Made by a program: the position numbers and the translations under genes. From Prevotellaceae bacterium (lineage in GTDB: Bacteria > Bacteroidota > Bacteroidia > Bacteroidales > Muribaculaceae), in assembly GCA_021772015.1 (NCBI GenBank), contig JAETNS010000006.1:18098-82097 (forward strand): a stretch of DNA of 64,000 nt. The letters are read 5' to 3'. Each line of letters begins with the position of its first letter. The first letter of the stretch is position 1. The notes beneath the pieces are model-generated. The model was not told the DNA's origin. It worked only from the letters and a program-made list of their open reading frames with translations, and ran no database searches. Shown here piece after piece: positions 1 through 9,042 of this stretch.

Positions 1-435
1 GTCATCGCCCGCTACAGCGACACCGGGCTGCCGGCAGCTATCGCAGTCGAAGGAAACAGCAGGAACAAAAGCGCGGGGAACATGCATCACGGAAGAACGG
101 TCATAGCCTCTTTTCCCATAGAGGCTATCGAGGACCGGTCAGCCCGGGAGGATTTCATTGGCGGAGCTGTAAACTATCTTATCGGTCCGGAAGTTCCGGC
201 TACAGAGATCGCAGCACCGACATCTTCCCCTATCCCTGATCCAAAACACAAAAAGGATAAGAAGAAAAAGAACAAGAAAAAGAAGGGGAGCAAAAACAGT
301 TCCGGGAAAAACGCGAAATCATCCGGAGCCGCCCAATCCAAGGATGCCAAAGTCAAAGATGGCAAAGCGGCTGTTCCCAACCCGACAAAACGCGATCCGC
401 AGACCCCAAAAGCTGTCCCCCATCGCCGAAAATAA
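1..435 (+). CDS. C-terminal part of a golvesin/xanthan-lyase-like envelope protein (5' truncated by window edge)
   Basis: The reading frame is open from base 1 and ends at a TAA at 433-435, so the gene begins outside the window. The visible start (res. 1-60 of the fragment) reads like the end of the Bacteroidetes proteins annotated as xanthan lyase, which are exported amidase-like proteins with a golvesin-type end: a GRTVIASFPIEAI strand is followed by a helix ending in AVNYLIG. That family often lies just upstream of the DUF4922 and SpoIID genes found next here, which supports the call (family knowledge plus inference). The last ~65 residues are low complexity and very basic (runs of K, then KSS/KDAK and a PHRRK end), probably a disordered tail in the periplasm or at the cell wall. 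The enzymatic part is not visible, so no activity can be assigned. Confidence 0.55.
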   Translation, partial: VIARYSDTGLPAAIAVEGNSRNKSAGNMHHGRTVIASFPIEAIEDRSAREDFIGGAVNYLIGPEVPATEIAAPTSSPIPDPKHKKDKKKKNKKKKGSKNSSGKNAKSSGAAQSKDAKVKDGKAAVPNPTKRDPQTPKAVPHRRK

Positions 436-494
436 CCGTTACAGCATATTTCCACCTCTTTCCTCTCACAATAAGCCGACAATCACTTCCCGCC

Positions 495-2792
495 ATGGAA
501 AAAGAGATAATTAAAATCGTCGCTGTCTCACCGACCATCGGTACTGCCCCGCTGATGAAGATCATCGAGGAGAATTCCAATGACAATGAGTTCATATTGA
601 TCAGTCTCGACAGTCATGACATCGATATCACCGAAGAGGCTGCAAAAAGGATGCATCGGATTGCCCGTGACAACGACGCGGCACTTGTCTACAGCGACTA
701 CCGTGTTCAGAATCCGGACCGTACCCTCTCCCCCCACCCTCTCGCGCCATATCAGCCGGGATCAGTGAGGGATGATTTCGACTTCGGCCCGCTGATTCTT
801 GTCAATATCCCGAAAATTATCGTCAGTGATTCTTCTTACGGGGATACCAAGCCTGCTGATTCGCTCCACAGCGGACTTTACGCGCTACGCCTTTATTATG
901 CGTCAAAATATGGATGCGCCAGTATCATCCATATTCCGGAATACCTGTATGTCAGTTCGGAGGTCGACCGCCGCGCGTCAGGAGAGAAACAGTTCGACTA
1001 TGTAAATCCCCGCAACGCGGCTGTCCAGAAGGAGCGTGAGCAGGTCTTCACGGAATATCTACATGATATCTCCGCGTTTCTTCCACCTGCCGACAGGCTC
1101 ATCAATCCCGATACGGGGGAATTTCCTGTAGAGGCTTCCGTCATCATTCCTGTCCGAGACCGGGCGAGGACAATCACCGACGCTGTGGAGTCGGCATTGT
1201 CGCAAGAGGCCGATTTTGACTTCAACGTGATAGCGGTCGACAACCATTCGACTGACGGAACGACAGATATCCTCGCAGGAATCGCCTCGAAAGATCCGAG
1301 GGTAGTACATCTGATACCCAGCCGTGATGATCTCGGAATTGGAGGATGCTGGGATCTCGCCATCCGTGACCCCCGTTGCGGGCGTTTCGCCATACAGCTT
1401 GACAGCGATGACAAATACAAGGATGCCACCACATTGGCAAAGATCGTCGACTGTTTCCGTCGCGAACGTTGCGCCATGGTCATCGGATCATATGAACTTA
1501 CCGATTTCGACGGCAATCCGATCCCTCCGGGACTTATCGACCACAAGGAATGGACCCCGGAGAACGGTCATAACAACGCCCTGCGCATAAACGGGCTCGG
1601 CGCGCCGCGCGCATTCCACACCCCCGTGTTACGCGAGATCGGTGTACCGAATGTCAGCTACGGGGAGGACTACGCCCTCGGCCTGCGCATTTCACGCGAA
1701 TACAAAATAGGCCGTATCTATGAGTCTCTGTACCTTTGCCGCCGCTGGCAGGGAAATTCCGACGCGAACCTGAGTCAGGACCGCGTGAACGCCAACAATA
1801 TCTACAAAGACTGGCTGCGCACTATAGAGATCGCCGCCCGCAAAAAAGTTTTCAGCCGGATATACAACGATCCTACTCTTTATAACAGAGAGATAAACAG
1901 AAAGCTGTCTAAGTTTATCGGCGATCAGTTGGAAAAATGGCCGCTCGCGGCCAAGAATTTCAATGATCTTGGCCATGTCGAGATGAAAAGCTTCAATATA
2001 CTCGGATGTGAGATCCAGGCAAGATTCAATCCGGCCAGAGCCATCTCATCAGGGGCGAAAACCGACGCGGCTTCCATCGCCGCCAGAGCCTGTTTCCTTT
2101 GCAAGGAGAACAGACCCGAATGTCAGGATGTCTACCCGATACTCGAAGGTTACTCGCTATTGGTAAATCCATACCCCCTTTTCAAGACCCATTGCACGAT
2201 TGTCTCTGAAACGCATCAGCCACAGCGCGTCAATGTCAGCGAGCCTGACGGTTCAAGCCGCTACTCGACGATGTTTGACCTTTGTTGCAAGATGCCCGGA
2301 TGGGTTATCTTCTACAACGGGCCGAAATGCGGTGCTTCGGCTCCCGACCATCTCCATTTCCAGGCGTTCAATGATGACCAGGAGGATCCTTTCTTAAGGT
2401 TTGGCAGACAAAGGTCCAACCTCCCGTATCAACATTACTTCTTTCATGCGGAAGACAAGGAGCAGCTCAACGACAAAATGAGCAAGATCTTGGAAGAGAT
2501 TTCCGGCCTGACTGAAAACCATACGGAAGATGAGCCGAAAATAAATCTCTTCATGAAGAAAAGTATTTCTGCCGGGCACACTGAAGAGATGGTGGATGTG
2601 CTGGTTATCCCCCGTCGCGCCCACCGGCCGTCATGCTACGGCAAAGGAGAGAATGACTTCATGATCTCTCCCGGAGCAGTAGACGTGTACGGTTCGCTTG
2701 TGGTTTCGAGAAAAGAAGATTTCGATCGTCTTGACAGCCACAAGGTGGAAGAAATTCTCCGAGAGACCACTTATTTCACTGACGTGTTATGA
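495..2792 (+). CDS. GT2 glycosyltransferase fused to a HIT-like DUF4922 domain
   Basis: 765 aa, cytoplasmic, with no signal peptide. Residues 1-200 look like a degenerate extra glycosyltransferase half. Residues ~212-420 are a GT-A family 2 domain: ASVIIPV opening, VDNHSTDGT nucleotide-sugar loop, and a DSDD metal motif at 303-306. Residues ~520-765 match the DUF4922 type, related to GalT/Ap4A-phosphorylase-like HIT enzymes: C533-x-x-C536 and C543 are possible metal ligands, and the active-site motif is H619-x-H621-x-Q623. The HIT motif implies a nucleotidyl transfer or phosphorolysis step through a histidine-bound nucleotide (family inference); the substrate is unknown. It shares an ATGA junction with the SpoIID gene and sits in a peptidoglycan-salvage operon, so a role with muropeptide sugars is likely but unproven. 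Confidence 0.85.
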   Translation: MEKEIIKIVAVSPTIGTAPLMKIIEENSNDNEFILISLDSHDIDITEEAAKRMHRIARDNDAALVYSDYRVQNPDRTLSPHPLAPYQPGSVRDDFDFGPLILVNIPKIIVSDSSYGDTKPADSLHSGLYALRLYYASKYGCASIIHIPEYLYVSSEVDRRASGEKQFDYVNPRNAAVQKEREQVFTEYLHDISAFLPPADRLINPDTGEFPVEASVIIPVRDRARTITDAVESALSQEADFDFNVIAVDNHSTDGTTDILAGIASKDPRVVHLIPSRDDLGIGGCWDLAIRDPRCGRFAIQLDSDDKYKDATTLAKIVDCFRRERCAMVIGSYELTDFDGNPIPPGLIDHKEWTPENGHNNALRINGLGAPRAFHTPVLREIGVPNVSYGEDYALGLRISREYKIGRIYESLYLCRRWQGNSDANLSQDRVNANNIYKDWLRTIEIAARKKVFSRIYNDPTLYNREINRKLSKFIGDQLEKWPLAAKNFNDLGHVEMKSFNILGCEIQARFNPARAISSGAKTDAASIAARACFLCKENRPECQDVYPILEGYSLLVNPYPLFKTHCTIVSETHQPQRVNVSEPDGSSRYSTMFDLCCKMPGWVIFYNGPKCGASAPDHLHFQAFNDDQEDPFLRFGRQRSNLPYQHYFFHAEDKEQLNDKMSKILEEISGLTENHTEDEPKINLFMKKSISAGHTEEMVDVLVIPRRAHRPSCYGKGENDFMISPGAVDVYGSLVVSRKEDFDRLDSHKVEEILRETTYFTDVL

Positions 2793-4027
2793 TCATGTCC
2801 GAACCTGTCATCAAGGTCGGGATATTAGGCGCGACTGGAAGCGAGTATATCCTTAACGGCGACTTTGAACGCTCAGAGGATATTGACGGGTCGATATTGT
2901 TTAGCCCATCATCTCCCGGTTCCTTTTTCACCTTGCCGCAAGTCAGGATCGGGATCGGTTTCCATTGGGAACGCGTCGAACCGCAAAGTTTCCGTGGCGC
3001 GTTGCGTATACACCCTGACGGCCTGATCACCAACGAGATCCCCACGGAAGAGTATCTGCGCAGCGTGATATCCTCCGAGATGAAAGCCACCGCCCCAATG
3101 GAGTTTCTCAAAGCCCATGCGATCCTTTCACGCTCATGGCTCATGGCCATGCTTGAAAAGGAACACGCGGTTGATCAGACAACCTCCTTGGAAGCGCCGG
3201 GCGGACATGTCAGAGTCCATTTCGACAACAGGCACCAATGCCGGGAAATAGTCAGATGGTACGACCGGGAGGCACATACCCGATTCGATGTCTGCGCTGA
3301 CGATCATTGCCAGCGATACCAGGGAATATCGAGGTTGATCTCACAGCAAGCCGACAAAGCGGTCAGAGAGACTCACGGCATCGTATTGTCATATGACGGA
3401 AAGGTCTGCGACACAAGATTCTCGAAATGTTGCGGGGGCCGCACCGAGGAGTTTTCCACCGCATGGGAGGATACAGAGATTCCCTATCTCAAAAGCGTTT
3501 CTGACGATGCCCCCGGCGGCCGCTGTCTTTGCGAGACTGACGACCGGGATATCCTTGGAAGCGTACTGAACGATTATGACCTTGAATCTCCCGATTTTTT
3601 CAAATGGGAAACGGTCATCCCGCAAGAGGAAATATCGCGCCTTATCACAGAAAAGACAGGGATAGATCTCGGCGCGATCCTTAAGCTCGAACCTCTCGCC
3701 AGAGGGAAATCGGGGAGGATATACCGCCTGCTCATACAAGGCGAAAAGGATTCGCTGATCATCGGCAAAGAGCTGGAGATCCGGCGCGTGCTTTCCCCGA
3801 CCCATCTGAAATCATCTGCTTTCGATATCGCAGCCACAAGCAATGAAGGCAACTCTGTCGCCAAAGGGGAGATCCCCCGGTCATTCATCCTGTCGGGTCA
3901 TGGCTGGGGCCACGGTGTAGGACTTTGCCAGATAGGGGCGGCCGCGATGGCCTGTGACGGAGCCGACTATAAATCAATCCTTAATCATTATTTCACAAAT
4001 GCAAAACTCATCCCTCTCTACAGCTGA
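2789..4027 (+). CDS. SpoIID/LytB-domain protein (probable lytic transglycosylase)
   Basis: 412 aa. The start ATG overlaps the previous stop (ATGATC); a second in-frame ATG lies 6 bp downstream. Family hallmarks are visible: EYLRSVISSEM, the FLKAHAILSRSW helix that carries the conserved region around the catalytic Glu, a central insertion with several Cys, and the C-terminal GHGWGHGVGLCQIGA motif. SpoIID proteins cleave peptidoglycan strands lacking stem peptides to give 1,6-anhydro products. No clear N-terminal signal peptide is seen, unlike classical SpoIID, so either export is atypical or the enzyme acts on imported fragments in the cytoplasm. Its place between the GT2-HIT fusion and an AmpG-type permease supports a wall-recycling role. 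Confidence 0.85.
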   Translation: MIMSEPVIKVGILGATGSEYILNGDFERSEDIDGSILFSPSSPGSFFTLPQVRIGIGFHWERVEPQSFRGALRIHPDGLITNEIPTEEYLRSVISSEMKATAPMEFLKAHAILSRSWLMAMLEKEHAVDQTTSLEAPGGHVRVHFDNRHQCREIVRWYDREAHTRFDVCADDHCQRYQGISRLISQQADKAVRETHGIVLSYDGKVCDTRFSKCCGGRTEEFSTAWEDTEIPYLKSVSDDAPGGRCLCETDDRDILGSVLNDYDLESPDFFKWETVIPQEEISRLITEKTGIDLGAILKLEPLARGKSGRIYRLLIQGEKDSLIIGKELEIRRVLSPTHLKSSAFDIAATSNEGNSVAKGEIPRSFILSGHGWGHGVGLCQIGAAAMACDGADYKSILNHYFTNAKLIPLYS

Positions 4028-5297
4028 TTCCGCAAACCGCCGAAAGTCACCCTGGTGGTGGGTGCCGACCCTCTATTTCGCCGAGGGATTGCCATACATG
4101 GCCGTGATGACAATCTCGGCCATAATGTACAAATGCCTTGGGATAGACAACACTGCCTTGGCCTTCTACACCTCATGGCTATATCTCCCGTGGGTCATAA
4201 AGCCATTCTGGAGCCCGTTTGTCGACATCATACGTACAAAGCGCTGGTGGGTGGTCACCATGCAGGCTACCATCGCGATCGGCCTCGCACTCATCGCCTT
4301 CACCATCCCGACGGCGGCATTCTTTCAGGCGACACTGGCGGTATTCTGGCTGGTGGCCTTCTCTTCGGCCACCCATGACATCGCCGCCGACGGCTTCTAT
4401 ATGTTGGGATTGTCGGAACATCAGCAATCTCTGTTTGTAGGCATACGCAGTCTCTTCTATCGCGTGTCAATGGTCGTCGGGCAAGGAGGGCTTGTTGTGC
4501 TTGCCGCTTGGGTCAACAACCGTTACGAGACTCTGACAGGTGGTTGGGTCGCCATTTTCGCCGTTATGTCGGCATTCTTTTTCGCAGTAGCCATCTACCA
4601 TTGGTTCGTCCTCCCGCGGCCGAAGGCTGACACGGACCGCGCCCCGCGAAACGGCTCACAGGTAATCAAAGAATTCTGCGATACATTTGTCGAGTTTTTC
4701 CGTAAACCGGGGGTAGGTGTCGCACTTCTCTTCATGCTGCTTTACCGTCTGCCGGAAGCATTGATGGTCAAGATGATCCCCCCATTCCTGCTTGATTCGA
4801 CAGCGGCGGGAGGTATCGGCCTTGACGCGGATCAGGTCGGATTGGTCTACGGCACTGTCGGAGTCATCGGATTGATGCTGGGAGGAATCATCGGTGGTCT
4901 GGCTGCCGCCAAAGGGGGCTTGAAAGCGTGGCTCCACCCGATGGCGTGGAGCATGTCGCTGACATGCCTGACTTTCGTATATCTGGCCTGGGGACAACCT
5001 TCGGCGTTATGGCAGGTCTATGCATGCGTGTTTGTCGAGCAGTTCGGATACGGATTCGGTTTCACAGCCTATATGCTTTATCTGATCTATTTCTCTATCG
5101 GAAGATACAAGACCGCCCATTACTCCATCTGCACCGGCTTCATGGCCCTCGGAATGATGGTTCCGGGCCTGGCCGCCGGCTGGCTCGCCGACACCCTCGG
5201 TTATCTGAACTTCTTCATCCTGACCATCATCTGCTGCGCCACCACTATCGGGGTATGCTATCTGATAAAGGTGTCGCCGGAATTCGGGAAGAAATAG
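3999..5297 (+). CDS. ampG: AmpG-type MFS permease for muropeptides/MurNAc
   Basis: 432 aa from the ATG at 3999; an upstream in-frame ATG at 3954 would add 15 residues lying deep within the spoIID-like gene. About 12 hydrophobic segments are seen, starting WWWVPTLYFAEGLPY, the typical opening of Bacteroidetes AmpG homologues. AmpG is an inner-membrane proton symporter that brings anhydro-muropeptides or, in Tannerella-type pathways, MurNAc into the cytoplasm. The gene overlaps the SpoIID gene by 29 bp and is followed 42 bp later by the DUF1343 exo-muramidase gene. This order suggests periplasmic release of MurNAc, import here, and phosphorylation by the kinase downstream. The exact substrate (free MurNAc, disaccharide or anhydro form) cannot be read from sequence. 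Confidence 0.85.
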   Translation: MQNSSLSTADSANRRKSPWWWVPTLYFAEGLPYMAVMTISAIMYKCLGIDNTALAFYTSWLYLPWVIKPFWSPFVDIIRTKRWWVVTMQATIAIGLALIAFTIPTAAFFQATLAVFWLVAFSSATHDIAADGFYMLGLSEHQQSLFVGIRSLFYRVSMVVGQGGLVVLAAWVNNRYETLTGGWVAIFAVMSAFFFAVAIYHWFVLPRPKADTDRAPRNGSQVIKEFCDTFVEFFRKPGVGVALLFMLLYRLPEALMVKMIPPFLLDSTAAGGIGLDADQVGLVYGTVGVIGLMLGGIIGGLAAAKGGLKAWLHPMAWSMSLTCLTFVYLAWGQPSALWQVYACVFVEQFGYGFGFTAYMLYLIYFSIGRYKTAHYSICTGFMALGMMVPGLAAGWLADTLGYLNFFILTIICCATTIGVCYLIKVSPEFGKK

Positions 5298-5339
5298 GAT
5301 CCCCGCCAGAGAATATCCACAGACTGATGAAAAAGAGTT

Positions 5340-6584
5340 ATGAAAAATTTTATTTCCACCCTGCTGCTCTTCTTAACACCGATCCTTGCCATCGCACAGG
5401 ATACTGCCGACTATCGTGTGAAACCCGGGATCGAGGTGCTGCGTGACAATGGTTTTGCACAGCTCAAAGGAAAACGAGTAGGGCTTATCACCAACCCTAC
5501 CGGAGTCGACAACTCCCTGAAAGCCACCATCGACATACTTAACGAAGCTGACGGAGTGGAACTCGTGGCATTGTTCGCCCCCGAACATGGGGTCAGGGGA
5601 GACATCACCGCCGGTGCTTCCGTAGGCAACACCGTTGATCCGTCTACTGGAGTGAAAGTCTACTCGCTATATGGGACGACTAAAAAGCCAACGGCCGATA
5701 TGTTGCGCGACATCGACGCGTTGGTCTATGATATCCAGGACAACGGATGCCGGTCATATACTTTCATCTCGACAATGGCGATGGCCATGGATCAATGCGC
5801 CAGATTTGGCAAAGAATTTGTCGTCCTCGACCGCCCGAATCCTCTTGGCGGGAACAAGATAGAGGGGCTATGCACTGATCCTGACGATATTTCCTTTGTG
5901 GGTTATCTCCCTATACCCTATATCTACGGCCTGACTCCCGGCGAACTCGCCGGGATGATTGTCGGGGAGAAGATGCTGAAATCAGAGAAACCGCTGAATC
6001 TGACAGTCATACCGATGCAAGGGTGGGACAGGGAGATGCTTTTCGAGGACACAGCAATGCCTTGGGTACTCCCTTCCCCTCATCTCCCGACACCACAGAC
6101 CGCCATCTTCTATCCTGCCACAGGGATCGCGGGCGAACTTGACTATCTATCGATCGGTGTCGGATACACCCTGCCGTTCCGCACCTTCGCCGCGTCGTGG
6201 ATCGACGCTGACAAGCTTGTCAGTAAACTTGAATCCATGAGGATTCCCGGAGTTGAGTTCCGCCCTATCCATTACAAACCATATTACGGCTTTGAGAAAG
6301 GGAAGAACCTGCAGGGTGTGGAGCTTTACATAACCGATTTCGATGACGCGCCGCTGACGCTCATACAGTTCTATGCGATGGAAGCCCTTGCCGAACTATA
6401 TCCTTCCCACAAGGCGCTCGCCATGGCTCCGGCCCGTCGTCTCGACATGTTCGACAAAGTCACCGGCTCAAAGAAAGTACGCCCGGTTTTCTTCAGGAAC
6501 TACAAGACCGCCGACTTGATTCCGCTATGGGATCGCGACATAGAAAGTTTCAAGAAAAAGAAAACAAAATATCATCTGTATTGA
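5340..6584 (+). CDS. namZ: DUF1343 exo-beta-N-acetylmuramidase (NamZ family)
   Basis: 414 aa with a cleavable signal peptide (MKNF, hydrophobic core, cut near AIAQ-D), so periplasmic. Family signatures are P81-E82-H83-G84 in the FAPEHGVRGD segment, YDIQDNGCRSYTF, LDRPNPLGG and LPSPHLPTPQTA. NamZ/YbbC enzymes remove MurNAc residues from the non-reducing end of peptidoglycan strands (known for Bacillus subtilis and Tannerella forsythia members). The full domain is present at the usual length. In this operon it would supply MurNAc for the AmpG-type permease and the kinase that follows 19 bp after its stop. Confidence 0.9.
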   Translation: MKNFISTLLLFLTPILAIAQDTADYRVKPGIEVLRDNGFAQLKGKRVGLITNPTGVDNSLKATIDILNEADGVELVALFAPEHGVRGDITAGASVGNTVDPSTGVKVYSLYGTTKKPTADMLRDIDALVYDIQDNGCRSYTFISTMAMAMDQCARFGKEFVVLDRPNPLGGNKIEGLCTDPDDISFVGYLPIPYIYGLTPGELAGMIVGEKMLKSEKPLNLTVIPMQGWDREMLFEDTAMPWVLPSPHLPTPQTAIFYPATGIAGELDYLSIGVGYTLPFRTFAASWIDADKLVSKLESMRIPGVEFRPIHYKPYYGFEKGKNLQGVELYITDFDDAPLTLIQFYAMEALAELYPSHKALAMAPARRLDMFDKVTGSKKVRPVFFRNYKTADLIPLWDRDIESFKKKKTKYHLY

Positions 6585-6603
6585 ACCTGCCACGCCACTA
6601 CTT

Positions 6604-7476
6604 ATGAAGCATCTTCTCATCGCAGACTGCGGATCAACTAAAATCGAATGGGCGATCACACCTCATGGTGGAAATCTTCTCCACCGGCCGGTGACAACCT
6701 TCAAGACAACAGGTTTCAACGCGGCGGTCACACCGCCGTCAGAGATCTCCCGCATACTAAATCTCGAGGTCGCGCCATCACTTGACGGGCTGTCTGTCGA
6801 CCGATTGTATTTTTACGGTGCGGGGTGTATCGGCGGAGAGGTGGACAACAGACTGCGTCATCTCCTCTATGAAATATTGCCTGACACCGAAATTGAAATA
6901 GCGGGAGACCTCATTGGTGCGGCCAGGGCTTTGTTCGGCGACAGCCGGGGGATAGCCTGTATACTTGGCACCGGGTCGAACTGTGGGGTGTATGACGGGC
7001 AACGGATTGTCGCCAACACTCCGCCTATGGGTTATATTCTTGGTGATGAAGGTTCGGGAGCGGTTCTCGGCCGCCAACTGGTCAATCATATATTCAAACA
7101 TCCGGGACGATTGTCTGCTGGAATAATCGATGATTTCCATGCCACCTTCAATCTTACAAAGGAGCTGGTTATAGAACGGGTTTACCGCCATCCCGCCGCC
7201 AACCGATTTCTGGCCTCTTTGTGTCCTTTCCTGAAAAAACATATCTGTGATCCAATGGTAGAGGCGATCGTGTTGAACGCTTTCCGCGAATTCCTGTCGG
7301 CAAATCTCACCTTCGGCGACGACAGTCTGACAAAACTTCCGATCGGATTTGTAGGATCGATAGCTTATTATTTTGAGGAACAATTAACAAAAGCATGCGA
7401 GCATTTCGGGCTGCAGCGGCCATTTGTCATGAGAGCTCCTATCGAATCCCTGTCAGCCTATCATTGTTGTCATTAG
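6604..7476 (+). CDS. BadF/BadG-type amino-sugar kinase (MurNAc/GlcNAc kinase, MurK-like)
   Basis: 290 aa, cytoplasmic ASKHA-fold kinase. The N-terminal phosphate loop reads LLIADCGSTKIEW; the second phosphate and adenosine motifs appear as CILGTGSNCGVYDG and GDEGSGAVLGRQL. This matches the BadF/BadG/BcrA/BcrD ATPase family that includes GlcNAc kinases and the MurNAc kinase MurK. Position directly after namZ, with a terminator behind it, makes it the last gene of the salvage operon and favours MurNAc as substrate (inference). No murQ etherase is present in the window, so the next step of the pathway is encoded elsewhere or differs. Confidence 0.85.
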   Translation: MKHLLIADCGSTKIEWAITPHGGNLLHRPVTTFKTTGFNAAVTPPSEISRILNLEVAPSLDGLSVDRLYFYGAGCIGGEVDNRLRHLLYEILPDTEIEIAGDLIGAARALFGDSRGIACILGTGSNCGVYDGQRIVANTPPMGYILGDEGSGAVLGRQLVNHIFKHPGRLSAGIIDDFHATFNLTKELVIERVYRHPAANRFLASLCPFLKKHICDPMVEAIVLNAFREFLSANLTFGDDSLTKLPIGFVGSIAYYFEEQLTKACEHFGLQRPFVMRAPIESLSAYHCCH

Positions 7477-7515
7477 AGTGCTAACGCCCCCGAACGGCCA
7501 ATCGGGAATAAGCAG

Positions 7516-7563
7516 AAAAAACAATATCCCTGTAAGCGATCGCTTACAGGGATATTGTTTTTT
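7516..7563. terminator. Bidirectional terminator, perfect 48-bp palindrome
   Basis: The segment is a perfect inverted repeat centred between 7539 and 7540 (core GCGATCGC), flanked by A6 on the left and T6 on the right. Either strand gives a strong hairpin followed by a U-tract. It lies between the convergent kinase gene (+) and the ompA-like gene (-) and can serve both. Confidence 0.95.
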
Positions 7564-7602
7564 GTCACCGGCCTATTCATGCCGGACCTGATCTAAGAAC
7601 GA

Positions 7603-8781
7603 TTATTCGTTGACGGTCATCTTGGCCATACGGTTCCAGTCGAGCTTGTTGAAGACTTCGGTTACACCGAGACCTTCTGCTTTCACACGGTCAGCTGCGA
7701 TACCGTAGTCGTTTACGAGGGCTTTCTTGACAGCCTCTGCACGACGCTCTGAGAGCTTCTGGTTGAATGCCTTGGAACCATCCTTTGAAGCGTAACCTTC
7801 CACGAGAACGTTGGCGTTGGGGTTAGCCTTGAGCTGCTCGGCGGTCATGGCGATCTCGGGCTGCTGGTTAGCCTGGATGTAAGAGGAGTTCACGTTGAAG
7901 AAGACGTAACGGATGTTGTCGAGGTTCTTGATAACCTGCTGTACTTCTTTGGGACGACGGTTGCAAGCGTCGAGCTGGGCCTGAAGGTCGGCGAGCTGGG
8001 CGAGAAGAGCTGCGTTGCTTGCGCCACAAGCTTCCATGTCACCGCGGAGGGCGTTGATCTGGCCGTTGAGGGCATCGATCTCTGCCTGGTCGAAAGGACG
8101 GACAAGAGCGAAGTGGTGGGTACCGTTGGAGTTCTTGAAGTGATAGGTGATACCGGCCTGAAGCTCGAAATACATGTAGTTCACATTGTAGTGGGAGTCA
8201 TAGCCGAGGGTGCTGATCTTGTCAAGAGAAACATCGCCGTTCATGTTCCAGAGAAGGGCGGGTTTCAGAGAGAATGTCCATGCCTTTGCTTCGCCGAGGT
8301 TGAAGTTGAGGTTAAGACCTACCTTGGTGGCGAAAGAGTTACCGTCATGGATGCACTGAGTGTGGGGATAGTAGGAATGAAGCCATCCTGCACCGGCCAC
8401 AGCCTCGATCTCAAACACGCGGGGAGCACCGGTATAGCTTGCGAAGAGGTTCATCAGGTTGATGGCACCGAATGCGCCGACATACTGATGATCGAACACG
8501 TTGCCGGATTTAACGCCTGTCCAGGAGGAGGTATTAACGCTCCACTCTCCTTCGACACCGATACCGAAAGTAGGAGTGACCTGCTTGCGGATTTCAGCAC
8601 CGACGATGCCACGACCTGTCTTGAGGAAGTCCTCACCGGTCACAGTCTTTTTAGCAAACACGCCGCCACCTTTGAGGGTGAACGACCAATTGTCTGAAAA
8701 CTTGTTGCCTGCGTCTGTAACCTGAGCCTGCGAGGTGCAAACTCCCAGAGCAACGGCAGCTAAAAGAATTGCCTTTTTCAT
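7603..8781 (-). CDS. ompA: OmpA-family outer membrane porin-like protein
   Basis: 392 aa with signal peptide (MKKAILLAAVALG, cut after SQAQ). Residues ~25-210 form an N-terminal beta-barrel-like region with alternating aromatic strands. Residues 225-285 hold a short coiled coil (ALNGQINALRGDMEA, LLAQLADLQAQLDAC), and residues ~295-392 are an OmpA C-terminal peptidoglycan-binding domain with VLVEGYASKDG and LSERRAEAVKKAL. It tethers the outer membrane to the cell wall. A good Bacteroidales promoter lies 30 bp upstream, and the gene stands alone. Such proteins are usually abundant; the clean promoter agrees with strong expression. Confidence 0.92.
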   Translation of the reverse strand: MKKAILLAAVALGVCTSQAQVTDAGNKFSDNWSFTLKGGGVFAKKTVTGEDFLKTGRGIVGAEIRKQVTPTFGIGVEGEWSVNTSSWTGVKSGNVFDHQYVGAFGAINLMNLFASYTGAPRVFEIEAVAGAGWLHSYYPHTQCIHDGNSFATKVGLNLNFNLGEAKAWTFSLKPALLWNMNGDVSLDKISTLGYDSHYNVNYMYFELQAGITYHFKNSNGTHHFALVRPFDQAEIDALNGQINALRGDMEACGASNAALLAQLADLQAQLDACNRRPKEVQQVIKNLDNIRYVFFNVNSSYIQANQQPEIAMTAEQLKANPNANVLVEGYASKDGSKAFNQKLSERRAEAVKKALVNDYGIAADRVKAEGLGVTEVFNKLDWNRMAKMTVNE

Positions 8782-8810
8782 AAGAGATATTTCTTGTTGT
8801 ATGCTGGCCG

Positions 8811-8842
8811 CAAAGTTAAAAAATATTTAACACTTTACAAAA
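8811..8842 (-). promoter_or_regulatory. Bacteroidales-type promoter of the ompA-like gene
   Basis: Read on the minus strand: TTTTG (-33 type, 8842-8838), 19 bp spacer, then TAACTTTG (-7 element, 8818-8811). The start codon is at 8781-8779, giving a leader of roughly 25 nt. The rest of the gap to 9043 is AT-rich, and I see no gene in it. Confidence 0.8.
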
Positions 8843-9042
8843 TTTTTCAAAGCTTTTTTATCTCAAACGGCTCCAAGCGCATGTGAAGCCATTTTGGATA
8901 CACCACAAAACCTTTATTCAGGCTCTGTAACATCTTTTAAACACTTGATGACAAAATAAAGTTTAACCGTCGGTCATATAATTTAACTTTATCAAGGCTT
9001 ATGGCGTAGCAAAAACCACTGTGATAATGAAAAACACCAATG

